A DNA stretch of 64,000 nucleotides from assembly GCF_018717645.1 (NCBI RefSeq), contig NZ_JAFLHG010000001.1, forward strand, positions 62,001-126,000, given 5' to 3'. The translations under genes and the position numbers were made by a program. How positions within the stretch are numbered: the stretch's first letter is position 1; each line of letters opens with the position of its first letter. The stretch is from Microbacterium flavum. Its GTDB lineage: Bacteria; Actinomycetota; Actinomycetes; Actinomycetales; Microbacteriaceae. The notes beneath the pieces were generated by a model, which did not search any database, was not told where the DNA came from, and was given only the letters and a program-made list of their open reading frames with translations. This document shows, one piece after another, positions 27,397-35,611 of this stretch.

Positions 27397-28395
27397 ATGG
27401 ATGCCGTGACCCTCCCCACGATCGGCGAGCTCCGTGCGACCGCCCGCGTCGTCTCCCTCCCCCTCGTGACGCGCTTCCGCGGCGTCGACCATCGCGAAGC
27501 GATCCTGCTGGAGGGCCCCGAGGGATGGACGGAGTTCTCACCGTTCCTCGAGTACGACGACGCGGAATCCTCGACCTGGCTCGCGGCGGCGATCGACTTC
27601 GGCTGGAATCCCCAGCCCGCACCCCTCCGCGATGAGGTCTTCGTGAACGCGACCGTCCCCGCCGTCGCCGCGCACGAGGTGCCGGCGCTGCTGTCGCGCT
27701 TCGAGGGATGCCGGACGGCCAAGGTGAAAGTCGCCGAGCGGGGCCAGAGCCTCGCCGACGACATCGCGCGCGTGCGGGCCGTCCGCGCGGCGATGGGCGC
27801 GGAGGGGCGCGTCAGAATCGACGCCAACGCCGGCTGGAACGTCGACGAGGCGGAGCGCGCCGCGCACGCCCTCGCCGAGTTCGACCTGGAGTACATCGAG
27901 CAGCCGTGCGCGACGATCGACGAGCTGAGCGAGCTCCGCGAGCGGATCGCGGACTGGGACCTGCCGATCGCCGCCGACGAGAGCGTCCGGAAGGCAACCG
28001 ACCCGCTCGCCGTCGCGCGGGCGGGCGCGGCCGATCTCATCGTCGTGAAGGCCCAGCCCCTCGGAGGCGTCGCGCGGGCGCGGACGATCGTCGCCGACGC
28101 CGGCCTTCCCGCGGTCGTGTCGAGCGCGCTCGACACCTCCGTCGGGCTCTCGATGGGGCTCGCGCTCGCCGCGTCGCTGCCGGATCTGCCGTACGACTGC
28201 GGACTGGGAACGGCCTCCCTCCTCGCCGCCGATGTGACACGCGCGCCGCTCCTCCCGCAGGGCGGCGTCCTGCCGGTCGGCCGGGTCACGGTGGACTCCG
28301 AGCTGCTGCGCGAGCGCTCGGCCTCGCCCGATCGCACCGCGTGGTGGCTGGCACGCCTCGAACGCTGCCGGGCGCTCCTGCAGCCGGAGGACTAG
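27397..28395 (+). CDS. menC: o-Succinylbenzoate synthase
   Basis: A 332-residue enolase-superfamily enzyme that dehydrates SHCHC to o-succinylbenzoate. The catalytic lysine motif KVKVAE, the metal-binding RIDANAGW, EYIEQPC and PIAADESVR, and a second lysine in VVKAQPLGG are all present in order. It is separated from the other men genes by the PadR pair but completes the pathway. Its start lies about 100 bases from padR, divergently. Confidence 0.95.
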   Translation: MDAVTLPTIGELRATARVVSLPLVTRFRGVDHREAILLEGPEGWTEFSPFLEYDDAESSTWLAAAIDFGWNPQPAPLRDEVFVNATVPAVAAHEVPALLSRFEGCRTAKVKVAERGQSLADDIARVRAVRAAMGAEGRVRIDANAGWNVDEAERAAHALAEFDLEYIEQPCATIDELSELRERIADWDLPIAADESVRKATDPLAVARAGAADLIVVKAQPLGGVARARTIVADAGLPAVVSSALDTSVGLSMGLALAASLPDLPYDCGLGTASLLAADVTRAPLLPQGGVLPVGRVTVDSELLRERSASPDRTAWWLARLERCRALLQPED

Positions 28396-28441
28396 TCGCG
28401 CACAACCGGACGGCTCGTCGCGGCCGGCGCGCAGGCGCGGG

Positions 28442-29068
28442 TCAGGCGGGCTCGACCAGGATGCCGACGATCCGCTCGAGCCGGTCGTTCATGAGGCCGG
28501 AGACCTCCTCCGCAGGGCGCCCCTCGAGGGTCGCGCGCGTGCAGGTGTCATCGGACACATCGACCAGCAGGCGCGCGGCATCGGGGACCGGAAGGCGCAG
28601 CCGCAGGCCGTAGACGTCGACGACGTGGCGGATGATGCCCTCCACCCGACCGGCCATGGCATCCTGCCAGGAGAGGTAGGCCGCAGCGAGCTCGGGGTCG
28701 CGGAGCGCCTGCGTGCGGAGCTCGCTGAACAGCTGCGGCTCCATGCGATCGCCGAGCGACACACCGACCACCTGACGCACCAGGCTCCCCGGATCCGTCA
28801 TGGCGCTGGTGGGAAGGTCACGCACGCGCACGGCCACCTCGTCGAGCTTCGCACCGGCGAGCTGGGTGATCAGGGCGAGGAAGAGCTCGTTCTTCGACTC
28901 GAAGTTGGAGTAGAACGCTCCGCGCGTGAAGCCGGCGCGCTCGCAGATCATCTCGACGGAGGCGGCATCCATGCCGACCTCGGCGAAGACCTCGTGCGCG
29001 GCGTCGAGCAGCCGCGCGCGGGTCTGCTCGCGTCGGCGGGTCCCCGTGCGGGGCAGGACATCGGCCAC
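28442..29068 (-). CDS. TetR family transcriptional regulator
   Basis: A repressor of about 208 residues with an N-terminal helix-turn-helix (TRARLLDAAHEVFAEVGMDAASVEMICERAGFTRGAFYSNFESKNELF) typical of TetR proteins. GTG at 29068 was chosen because AAGGAGGGCGCC stands immediately upstream. It is divergent from the MMPL exporter, and two matching palindromes lie between them, so it very probably represses both itself and the exporter until a ligand binds its C-terminal domain. Confidence 0.92.
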   Translation of the reverse strand: MADVLPRTGTRRREQTRARLLDAAHEVFAEVGMDAASVEMICERAGFTRGAFYSNFESKNELFLALITQLAGAKLDEVAVRVRDLPTSAMTDPGSLVRQVVGVSLGDRMEPQLFSELRTQALRDPELAAAYLSWQDAMAGRVEGIIRHVVDVYGLRLRLPVPDAARLLVDVSDDTCTRATLEGRPAEEVSGLMNDRLERIVGILVEPA

Positions 29069-29132
29069 GGCGCCCTCCTTCCGGACGATTTTCACACCGA
29101 GTCCCCAGAATTGCGGGGACCGACGCTCTTAG

Positions 29133-29165
29133 GATACAACCATGTATCGGATACAGCGCTGTATC
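29133..29165. promoter_or_regulatory. Two tandem TetR-type operators
   Basis: Two palindromes of the same design stand side by side: GATACAaccaTGTATC (29133-29148) and GATACAgcgcTGTATC (29150-29165). Half-sites are identical and the centres are 17 bases apart, about one and a half helical turns. A possible -35 TTGCGG lies at 29111 with a -10 overlapping the first palindrome. They lie between the divergent tetR and MMPL genes. Confidence 0.88.
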
Positions 29166-29206
29166 GCCTTTCCCTGATCCGACTGAACAACGTTCCCGGA
29201 GCGCCT

Positions 29207-32152
29207 GTGTCCACTCTTCTGTCCTCCCTCGGCCGCTGGTCCTACCGCCATCCGTGGCGCGTGCTCCTCTCGTGGATCCTGCTCCTCGGCATCGTCGGCG
29301 GATCGGTCGGCGTCGGGATCGCCACCGGCGGCATCAAGGGCTTCGACAACTCCTTCTCGATCCCCGGGACCGAGGGCCAGGAGGGTCTCGAGCTCCTGAA
29401 CCGCACATTCCCGCAGGCGAGCGGCACGAGCGCGCAGTTCATCGTGGTCGCCGCTCCGGGCGACCGCGTCGACGAGGAGCCGTACACCGACGAGATCGCC
29501 GCGACCGTCACGGACCTGAGCCGCCTGGATGGCGTGATCGCGGTCACCGACCCCTTCGACGGCACCGTCTCCGGAACGCTCTCGGACGACGGCGAGGCGG
29601 CACTCATCCGCCTCCAGTTCGAGGGCACCGTGACCGACGTGCCGGGTGCCACCAAGACCGCTCTGGAGGATGCCTCGGACTCCCTCGGCGCGACGCTCCC
29701 CGCCGGATCGAAGGTCGTCGTCGGGGGCGACCTGTTCTCGACGTCTCTTCCCGCCCTCTCGATCGTCGAGATCGTCGGCGTCCTCGTGGCCCTGTTCGTG
29801 CTCATCGTCACGTTCCGCTCCTTCGCGGTGGCCTGGTTCCCCCTCGTAAGCGCCCTCATCGGCGTGGCCCTGGCGATCACCCTGATCTTCGCCTCCACCG
29901 CGTTCGCGACGGTGTCCTCGACCACCCCGATGCTCGCCATCATGCTCGGACTGGCCGTCGGGATCGATTACGCGCTCTTCATCGTCGCGCGACATCAGGA
30001 TCAGGTCCGCGCCGGGATCGCGCCCGAGGAGTCCGCCTCCCGCGCCACCGGCACGGCGGGGTCTGCGGTCGTCTTCGCCGGCGTCACGGTGCTCATCGCC
30101 CTGATCGGCCTCAGCTTCGCCGGCATCCCGTTCCTCACGACGATGGGCATCGCCGCGGCCGGTGCCGTCGCCGTCGCCGTCCTCGTCGCGGTGACGCTGA
30201 CGCCCGCTCTGCTCGGGTTCGCGAAGGGTCGCGTCGCCGGTTGGGGCCATGGCCTCTCGCGGGGCATGCGCGTCGGCCGTCGGCGAGGCGCTCGGCCGTC
30301 GGCGAAGGCCGCCTCGACTCTCGAGCCGGTCGACGGATCGCCCGCCGAGCCCGTGCCCGCCGCGCCCGTGCCCGCCGCGGCGGCGCGCCGGAACCCCGAG
30401 CCCGTCGCGACCCCACGCACGCGCACGAACCCCTGGGTGATGCTCGTGACGCGGCATCCGATCATCACGACGATCGCGGTCGTGCTGACCCTCGGCGTCG
30501 TGGCGATCCCGGCGGCGAGTCTGCAGCTCGCCCTCCCGAACGCCGGGATGCAGCCGGCCTCGAGCGAGGCGCGCCAGGCGTACGACCTGACGGCCGAGCA
30601 CTTCGGCCCGGGCGCCAACGGCCCGCTGATCGTCACGGGGACGATCGTCACCTCCACCGATCCGCTCGGCCTCATGGCCGACCTGAAATCGGAGATCGAG
30701 AAGATCCCCGGCGTCGCCGAGGTGGCGCTCGCCACCCCGAACGAGACCGCCGATACCGGGCTCATCCAGGTCGTTCCCACGACCGCGCCCGACGACCCGC
30801 AGACGGCCGACCTCGTCCGCGAGCTGCGTTCGCACCACGACGAGTGGCTCTCGACCTACGGCGTCGACCTCAAGGTCACCGGCTTCACCGCCATCGCGAT
30901 CGACATCTCCGACCGGCTCGGAGCGGCGCTGCTGCCCTTCGGACTGTTCGTCGTCGGCCTCTCATTCGTCCTCCTGATGATCGTGTTCCGATCGGTCTGG
31001 GTGCCCTTGAAGGCGACCCTCGGCTACCTGCTGTCGATCCTCGCCTCGTTCGGCGTCGTCGCCGCCGTCTTCGAATGGGGATGGCTCGCCGATGCGCTGC
31101 ACGTGACCCGCACCGGACCCGTCATCTCCTTCATGCCGATCATCCTCATGGGCGTTCTGTTCGGGCTCGCGATGGACTACGAGGTGTTCCTCGTGTCGCG
31201 CATGCGCGAGGACTACGTCCACACACGTCGCGCGCGCCGCGGCCGGGCCGATCGTCAGACCGCCGTCGGCGCCGTCCGCAGCGGGTTCACCGCATCGGCC
31301 CGCGTCGTCACGGCGGCCGCCGTCATCATGTTCGCCGTGTTCGCCGCCTTCGTCCCCGAGGGTGACACGGCGATCAAACCGATCGCCCTCGGGCTGGCGG
31401 TCGGCATCGCGGTCGACGCGTTCCTCGTGCGGATGACGCTCGGGCCCGCGATCATGGCGCTGCTCGGCGAGAAGGCGTGGTGGATGCCGCGCTGGCTCGA
31501 CCGCGCGCTGCCCCACTTCGACATCGAGGGCGAGGCCGTCGAACGGGAGCTCGCCCTCGCGGACTGGCCCGAACCCGGTTCGCGCGCCCCGCTCGTCGGC
31601 GAGGGCGTGAGCGTGCGCGTCGACGGCGGTCGCGGCGTGGGCGAGGTGGAGCTCTTCACGGGAGCCGACTTCCGTCTGGGACACGGCGACACTCTGCTCG
31701 TGACCTCCTCCGACCCGCGCGCCGCGCGCGCCTTCGTCCTCATGACGGCGGGGAGGATCGACCCCAGCGAGGGTCGCCTGCGCGTCGCCGGCCACCTCCT
31801 CCCCGGTCGCGGGGCGTGGGTGCGCGCCCATGTCGGGGTCGCCCTGCTCGCCGGCGCCGTCGATCCCCTCGCCGAGCTGCGGCGCGCCCTCCGCGGGCGT
31901 ACGACCCTCGTGGCGATCGACGGGCTGGACACGCTCGCCGGCGCCGACCGCGACCAGGCCGCCGCCCTTCTGCGCGACGCGGCGACCGCGCTCGAGGCGC
32001 GGTCCGGCGATGCCGACTCCGCCCTCACGGTCGTGGCATCCGCCCGACACGACGGCCCCGCACTGGGCGTCCTCAGCGACGCGCACCGCCCCGGTGTGAC
32101 GTCCCTCGCCCTTTCGACTCTGACCCCTTCGACCCAGGTGATCTCCTCATGA
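29207..32152 (+). CDS. MMPL family exporter with C-terminal degenerate ABC-ATPase-like domain
   Basis: A transporter of about 981 residues related to MmpL/RND proteins. Two sets of membrane helices enclose extracytoplasmic loops, with MMPL signatures such as LGLAVGIDYALFIVARHQDQ and LFGLAMDYEVFLVSRMREDY. Such proteins export lipids or drugs using proton force. Residues about 795-981 instead resemble an ABC nucleotide-binding domain with GDTLLVTSSDP where Walker A would be, RIDPSEGRLRVAGHLLPG and a Walker-B-like TLVAIDGLD. The GKS/T loop is lost. GTG at 29207 follows GGAG. The next gene overlaps by ATGA. Confidence 0.9.
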   Translation: MSTLLSSLGRWSYRHPWRVLLSWILLLGIVGGSVGVGIATGGIKGFDNSFSIPGTEGQEGLELLNRTFPQASGTSAQFIVVAAPGDRVDEEPYTDEIAATVTDLSRLDGVIAVTDPFDGTVSGTLSDDGEAALIRLQFEGTVTDVPGATKTALEDASDSLGATLPAGSKVVVGGDLFSTSLPALSIVEIVGVLVALFVLIVTFRSFAVAWFPLVSALIGVALAITLIFASTAFATVSSTTPMLAIMLGLAVGIDYALFIVARHQDQVRAGIAPEESASRATGTAGSAVVFAGVTVLIALIGLSFAGIPFLTTMGIAAAGAVAVAVLVAVTLTPALLGFAKGRVAGWGHGLSRGMRVGRRRGARPSAKAASTLEPVDGSPAEPVPAAPVPAAAARRNPEPVATPRTRTNPWVMLVTRHPIITTIAVVLTLGVVAIPAASLQLALPNAGMQPASSEARQAYDLTAEHFGPGANGPLIVTGTIVTSTDPLGLMADLKSEIEKIPGVAEVALATPNETADTGLIQVVPTTAPDDPQTADLVRELRSHHDEWLSTYGVDLKVTGFTAIAIDISDRLGAALLPFGLFVVGLSFVLLMIVFRSVWVPLKATLGYLLSILASFGVVAAVFEWGWLADALHVTRTGPVISFMPIILMGVLFGLAMDYEVFLVSRMREDYVHTRRARRGRADRQTAVGAVRSGFTASARVVTAAAVIMFAVFAAFVPEGDTAIKPIALGLAVGIAVDAFLVRMTLGPAIMALLGEKAWWMPRWLDRALPHFDIEGEAVERELALADWPEPGSRAPLVGEGVSVRVDGGRGVGEVELFTGADFRLGHGDTLLVTSSDPRAARAFVLMTAGRIDPSEGRLRVAGHLLPGRGAWVRAHVGVALLAGAVDPLAELRRALRGRTTLVAIDGLDTLAGADRDQAAALLRDAATALEARSGDADSALTVVASARHDGPALGVLSDAHRPGVTSLALSTLTPSTQVISS

Positions 32153-34236
32153 CCCTCCCCCTCGAGCGCGCGCGCTCCCGCCGCCCCGTGACCTGGCTCA
32201 CCCTGATCGGCGTGCTGCTGCTGCCCGTCGTCATCGGCGGCATCCTGGTGGCGGCCCTCTACAACCCCGTCGAGCGGCTCGACGGGATGCGGGCCGCGAT
32301 CGTCAACGAAGATGAGCCCGTGACGATCAACGGTCAGTACGTCCCCCTCGGCCGCCAGCTGACCGCCGGCCTCGTCAAGGGGTCGGATGCTCTGCCGTCG
32401 AACCTCGACTGGACCATCTCCAACACGGACGACGCCGCCACCGGCCTCGCCGACGGAACCTATGACGCCGTCATCACGATCCCCGCGAACTTCTCCGCAG
32501 CGGCCACCTCGACCGCCCCGGGCTCGACGCCGGAACGCGCGACGATCACGGCGCAGACGGCTCCCGACAGCCGCATCGTCGACGAGGCGATCACCTCGCA
32601 GGTGGCATCGGCAGCGGCATCCGTCCTGGGGCAGCAGCTGTCCACGGTCTACCTCGAGAACGTCTTCCTCGGCTTCACGACGCTCGGCGACCAGCTCGGC
32701 ACCGCTGCGGACGGCGCGCACCAGCTCGCCGACGGGGCGACGAAGACCCAGTCCGGCGCCGTCTCGCTCGCCGACGGGGTCCGCCAGCTCGCCACGGGGG
32801 CGGGCGCCCTCTCCGGCGGACTCGACCAGCTCTCCTCCGGCGCCGGCCAGCTCGCGTCCGGTGTGACGAGCTATGCCGCCGGCGCACACCGCTCGGCGGA
32901 CGGACTCGGTCAGCTCTCGAACGGACTGAACCAGCTCGTGCAGCCCAGTGCCGCCCTCGCCGCGGGGATGCAGCAGTTCGCCGACCAGGCGCAGGGCATC
33001 AGCGTGCCGCAGCGGGTCATCGATGCCGCGCAGAACGTCGCCGACAACAGCGCCACCGTGCAGCAGAACGCCGAGGCCACCGTCGCGCAGCTGCAGCAGC
33101 TCGCCGCCGAGTGCGCGACCAGCGGGTCGCCCGCCGAGTTCTGCGCGGCTCTCACACGTGCCGCCGACGAGGCGGAGGCGGCACTGCCCACCGTGACCGA
33201 CCTGATCGGGAACTCGCAGCAGATCGCCGACGGGCTCGGCCAGATCAATCAGCTCCCCGCTGCGACCGCGCAGCTCGCGGCCGGAAGCGCGGGGATCTCC
33301 CAGGGCATCGCCGGCCTCGCCGGAGGGCTCTCGCAGGCCGCCGCCGGAGCGAACGAGCTCGCGACCGGCGCCGACGGGCTGGCGGCCGGCGCGCAGGGGA
33401 TCGCCGACGGAGCCGCGCAGTCCGCGACCGGGGCGGGCCAGCTCGCGAGCGGCGCGACCACGGCCGCCGACGGCGCCGACCAGCTCGCCGACGGCATCGG
33501 GCAGGTCGCCACCGGCACGGGTTCGCTCGCCGACGGTCTCGACACCGCGGCATCCGCACTGCCGTCGTACACGAACCAGCAGGCGACGGATCTCGCGTCG
33601 GTCGTCAGCGACCCGGTGACCGCCTCGGGCACGTCCTCCACGCTCTTCGGCGCCTCGGCGATCCCGCTCCTGGCGATGCTCGCGCTGTGGTTCGGCGGTC
33701 TCGCCTCGTTCATCGCCCTGCAGGCGGTGCCGCGGTACGCGCTGAGCTCCCGCCGCCCCTCCGCGCTCCTCGCGCTGAGGAGCCTCGCCCCGGCCGCCGC
33801 GATCGGGGCAGGTCAGGGCATCCTGGTCGCCGCGGTCGTGCAGCTGGCGGCACGCTACGACGCGCACACGTGGTGGGGCTTCGCGATCCTCGCCGTCCTC
33901 GCGGGGGTCGCGTTCGCCGCCGTCAACCAGGCGCTGGTCGCCGTCTTCGGAGGCGCCGGCCGCTGGATCTCGGCCCTCGTCGGAGTCATGGCGGTCGCCA
34001 CGGGGATCGTCTCGACCGTCCCCGGCATCCTGACGCAGATCGCGGCCCTGCTGCCGACGACTCCGGCGTACGACGCGTTCCTCGCGGCGCTGACGTCGGC
34101 GGGCGGCCTCCGGGCCGGCGCGGTCGGGATGGTCGTCTGGGCGGTGCTCGCGTTCATCGCGACGGTGATCGCCGTCACCCGTCGCCGGACCGCAGGCGCC
34201 CGCGCACTGCTCCAGCCCGCCCCCGCGCTGGCGTAG
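32149..34236 (+). CDS. YhgE/Pip domain membrane protein
   Basis: A 695-residue protein with one N-terminal helix (about 17-40), a long extracytoplasmic region and about five C-terminal helices. The external part has many repeats of the form LADGAxxLxxGAxxLSxG between residues about 185 and 470, typical of YhgE/Pip (phage infection protein)-like proteins and of ABC-2-type permease relatives. It overlaps the MMPL stop by 4 bases and is almost certainly its partner, under TetR control. Confidence 0.92.
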   Translation: MTLPLERARSRRPVTWLTLIGVLLLPVVIGGILVAALYNPVERLDGMRAAIVNEDEPVTINGQYVPLGRQLTAGLVKGSDALPSNLDWTISNTDDAATGLADGTYDAVITIPANFSAAATSTAPGSTPERATITAQTAPDSRIVDEAITSQVASAAASVLGQQLSTVYLENVFLGFTTLGDQLGTAADGAHQLADGATKTQSGAVSLADGVRQLATGAGALSGGLDQLSSGAGQLASGVTSYAAGAHRSADGLGQLSNGLNQLVQPSAALAAGMQQFADQAQGISVPQRVIDAAQNVADNSATVQQNAEATVAQLQQLAAECATSGSPAEFCAALTRAADEAEAALPTVTDLIGNSQQIADGLGQINQLPAATAQLAAGSAGISQGIAGLAGGLSQAAAGANELATGADGLAAGAQGIADGAAQSATGAGQLASGATTAADGADQLADGIGQVATGTGSLADGLDTAASALPSYTNQQATDLASVVSDPVTASGTSSTLFGASAIPLLAMLALWFGGLASFIALQAVPRYALSSRRPSALLALRSLAPAAAIGAGQGILVAAVVQLAARYDAHTWWGFAILAVLAGVAFAAVNQALVAVFGGAGRWISALVGVMAVATGIVSTVPGILTQIAALLPTTPAYDAFLAALTSAGGLRAGAVGMVVWAVLAFIATVIAVTRRRTAGARALLQPAPALA

Positions 34237-34302
34237 GCCGGGCGGGCGGGCGCGGCGGGGCCTGGGGCCGCCCCCCTCGCCGTCTCGCCGTCTCGCCCTC
34301 TC

Positions 34303-34371
34303 GCCCTCTGCCGAGTGTCCAGAACACGCGGACGCGACCCCGGTGCGGCCCGCGTGTCTTGGACACTCGGC
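34303..34371 (+). repeat. Palindromic element P2a
   Basis: Inverted repeat with arms TGCCGAGTGTCCAGAACACG and its near-complement ending TTGGACACTCGGC, about 22 bases each, with an internal two-base mismatch and a loop near 34332-34349. It lies 67 bases after the YhgE stop and 137 bases before the DUF559-type start. The outer extension gccctc (34303-34308) recurs inverted at the far end of P2b. Upstream, 34237-34302 is low-complexity (repeated ctcgcc) with no gene. Confidence 0.9.
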
Positions 34372-34508
34372 GGCGATCCGGGCGGCAGGGCGGAGGCACG
34401 GCCGGGGGTTGGGTCGGGTTGTCATCCACAGGGCGCGAATCGCCGAATCCGTCCACAGATCAGGCTCGGAAGGCTTCGGCGGGATGCCGGGCGAGGTCGA
34501 CTGGGTGC

Positions 34509-35402
34509 GTGCACCGCATCCTGCTCCCCGAGGAGTTCGCCGCGACGGCCTTCGCCGTGTCCGCGGCGCGCGCCCATGGCCTCCCCGCGAACCGGCTCCG
34601 CTCGCGGCAGCTCGCGCGGCCGTTCCACGGTGTCCGCGCACCCGACCCGCCCGCGCAGGACGTCCTCGGGCGGTGCACGGAGCTCGCGCCGCGCCTCCGC
34701 GGCCATCAGATCTTCAGCCACCTCACCGCGGCGGCCATCTGGTCGCTCCCGCTGCCCCCGTGGTGCGCCTCACGCCCCCTCGAGGTCTGCGCTCTCTGGG
34801 GCGGGCGCGAACCGCGCACGGAAGGCGTGATCGGGCACCGGCACACGTTCGACCCGGAGGGGGTCACGCTCGTCGAAGGGATGCCGGTCCCGCCGCCCGC
34901 CCTGGTCTGGTCGCAGTGCGCCGAGCATCTCCTCGTCGACGACCTCGTCGCGATGGCGGATGCCATCTTCACCCGCGGTCTCGCGACGCGTGAGGAGCTC
35001 ACAGCATCCCTCCGCCCGGGTCAGCGGGGCGCGGTGACCGCTCGGGCCGCGCTGGCGGAGTCGCGCGTCGGCTCGGAGTCGCCGCGCGAGACCCTCACCC
35101 GGCTCGTCCTCGTTCGCGCGGGGCTCCCTGAGCCGGAGCTCAACGTCGACCTCCGCCGCCCCGACGGGCGGTTCGTCGCCCGCCTCGACCTCGCCTACCG
35201 GCGCTGGCGGGTCTGCGTCGAGTACGACGGCCGCCAGCACAGCACCGGCGCGCAGTTCGCACGCGACGCCGACCGCTGGGCGGACATCGCCGCGGAGGGC
35301 TGGCTGATCGTGCGCGTCCTCGCCCATCACTTCGATGACCCCGGACGAGCGATCGTCGCGCGCACACGCGCCGCGCTCACCTCTCGCGGCTACTCCCGCT
35401 GA
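34509..35402 (+). CDS. DUF559-type (Vsr-like endonuclease fold) protein with AbiEi-like N-terminus
   Basis: About 297 residues from GTG at 34509. The N-terminal part (AARAHGLPANRLRSRQLARPF, then HQIFSHLTAAAIWSLPLP) resembles AbiEi-type regulators. The C-terminal part has the DUF559/Vsr-like core: ARLDLAYRRWRVCVEYDG, GRQHSTGAQFARDADR and WLIVRVLAHHFDDP. Here the ExD pair of the putative active site (VEYDG) is intact, unlike the 11.4-12.3 kb relative. The start is uncertain because its ribosome site is poor. The gene stands alone between two P2 palindromes. Confidence 0.78.
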   Translation: MHRILLPEEFAATAFAVSAARAHGLPANRLRSRQLARPFHGVRAPDPPAQDVLGRCTELAPRLRGHQIFSHLTAAAIWSLPLPPWCASRPLEVCALWGGREPRTEGVIGHRHTFDPEGVTLVEGMPVPPPALVWSQCAEHLLVDDLVAMADAIFTRGLATREELTASLRPGQRGAVTARAALAESRVGSESPRETLTRLVLVRAGLPEPELNVDLRRPDGRFVARLDLAYRRWRVCVEYDGRQHSTGAQFARDADRWADIAAEGWLIVRVLAHHFDDPGRAIVARTRAALTSRGYSR

Positions 35403-35450
35403 CCCCGCCCCGCCGCTGCCGCCGCCGCCGCGTGCTCGCCACGCCGCGCC

Positions 35451-35520
35451 TGCCGAGTGTCCACAACACGCGGTGTGCGACCGCTCCGTGTCCGCGTGTC
35501 TTGGACACTCGGCAGAGGGC
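35451..35520 (+). repeat. Palindromic element P2b
   Basis: Second copy of P2, in the same orientation as P2a. Left arm TGCCGAGTGTCCACAACACG begins at 35451, and the right arm GGACACTCGGCAGAGGGC ends at 35520. The loop differs from P2a but the arms and their off-centre mismatch are kept. It starts 49 bases after the DUF559-type stop. The following 35521-35611 is low-complexity, with repeated gcgacgggacgg, and no gene was seen. Confidence 0.9.
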
Positions 35521-35611
35521 AGGGCGACGGGACGGGGCGCGGGCGCGGCGCGACGCGACGGGACGGAGCGGGGCGCGACGGGACGGGGCGCGACGGGTCG
35601 CGACGGGCGGC

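Noticed and set aside
31255..34641. Very long open frame of about 1,128 codons on the minus strand
   Set aside because: It is antisense to the MMPL and YhgE genes, whose protein families, start sites and overlap are clear. Long empty antisense frames are normal at this GC content and its translation shows no domain.
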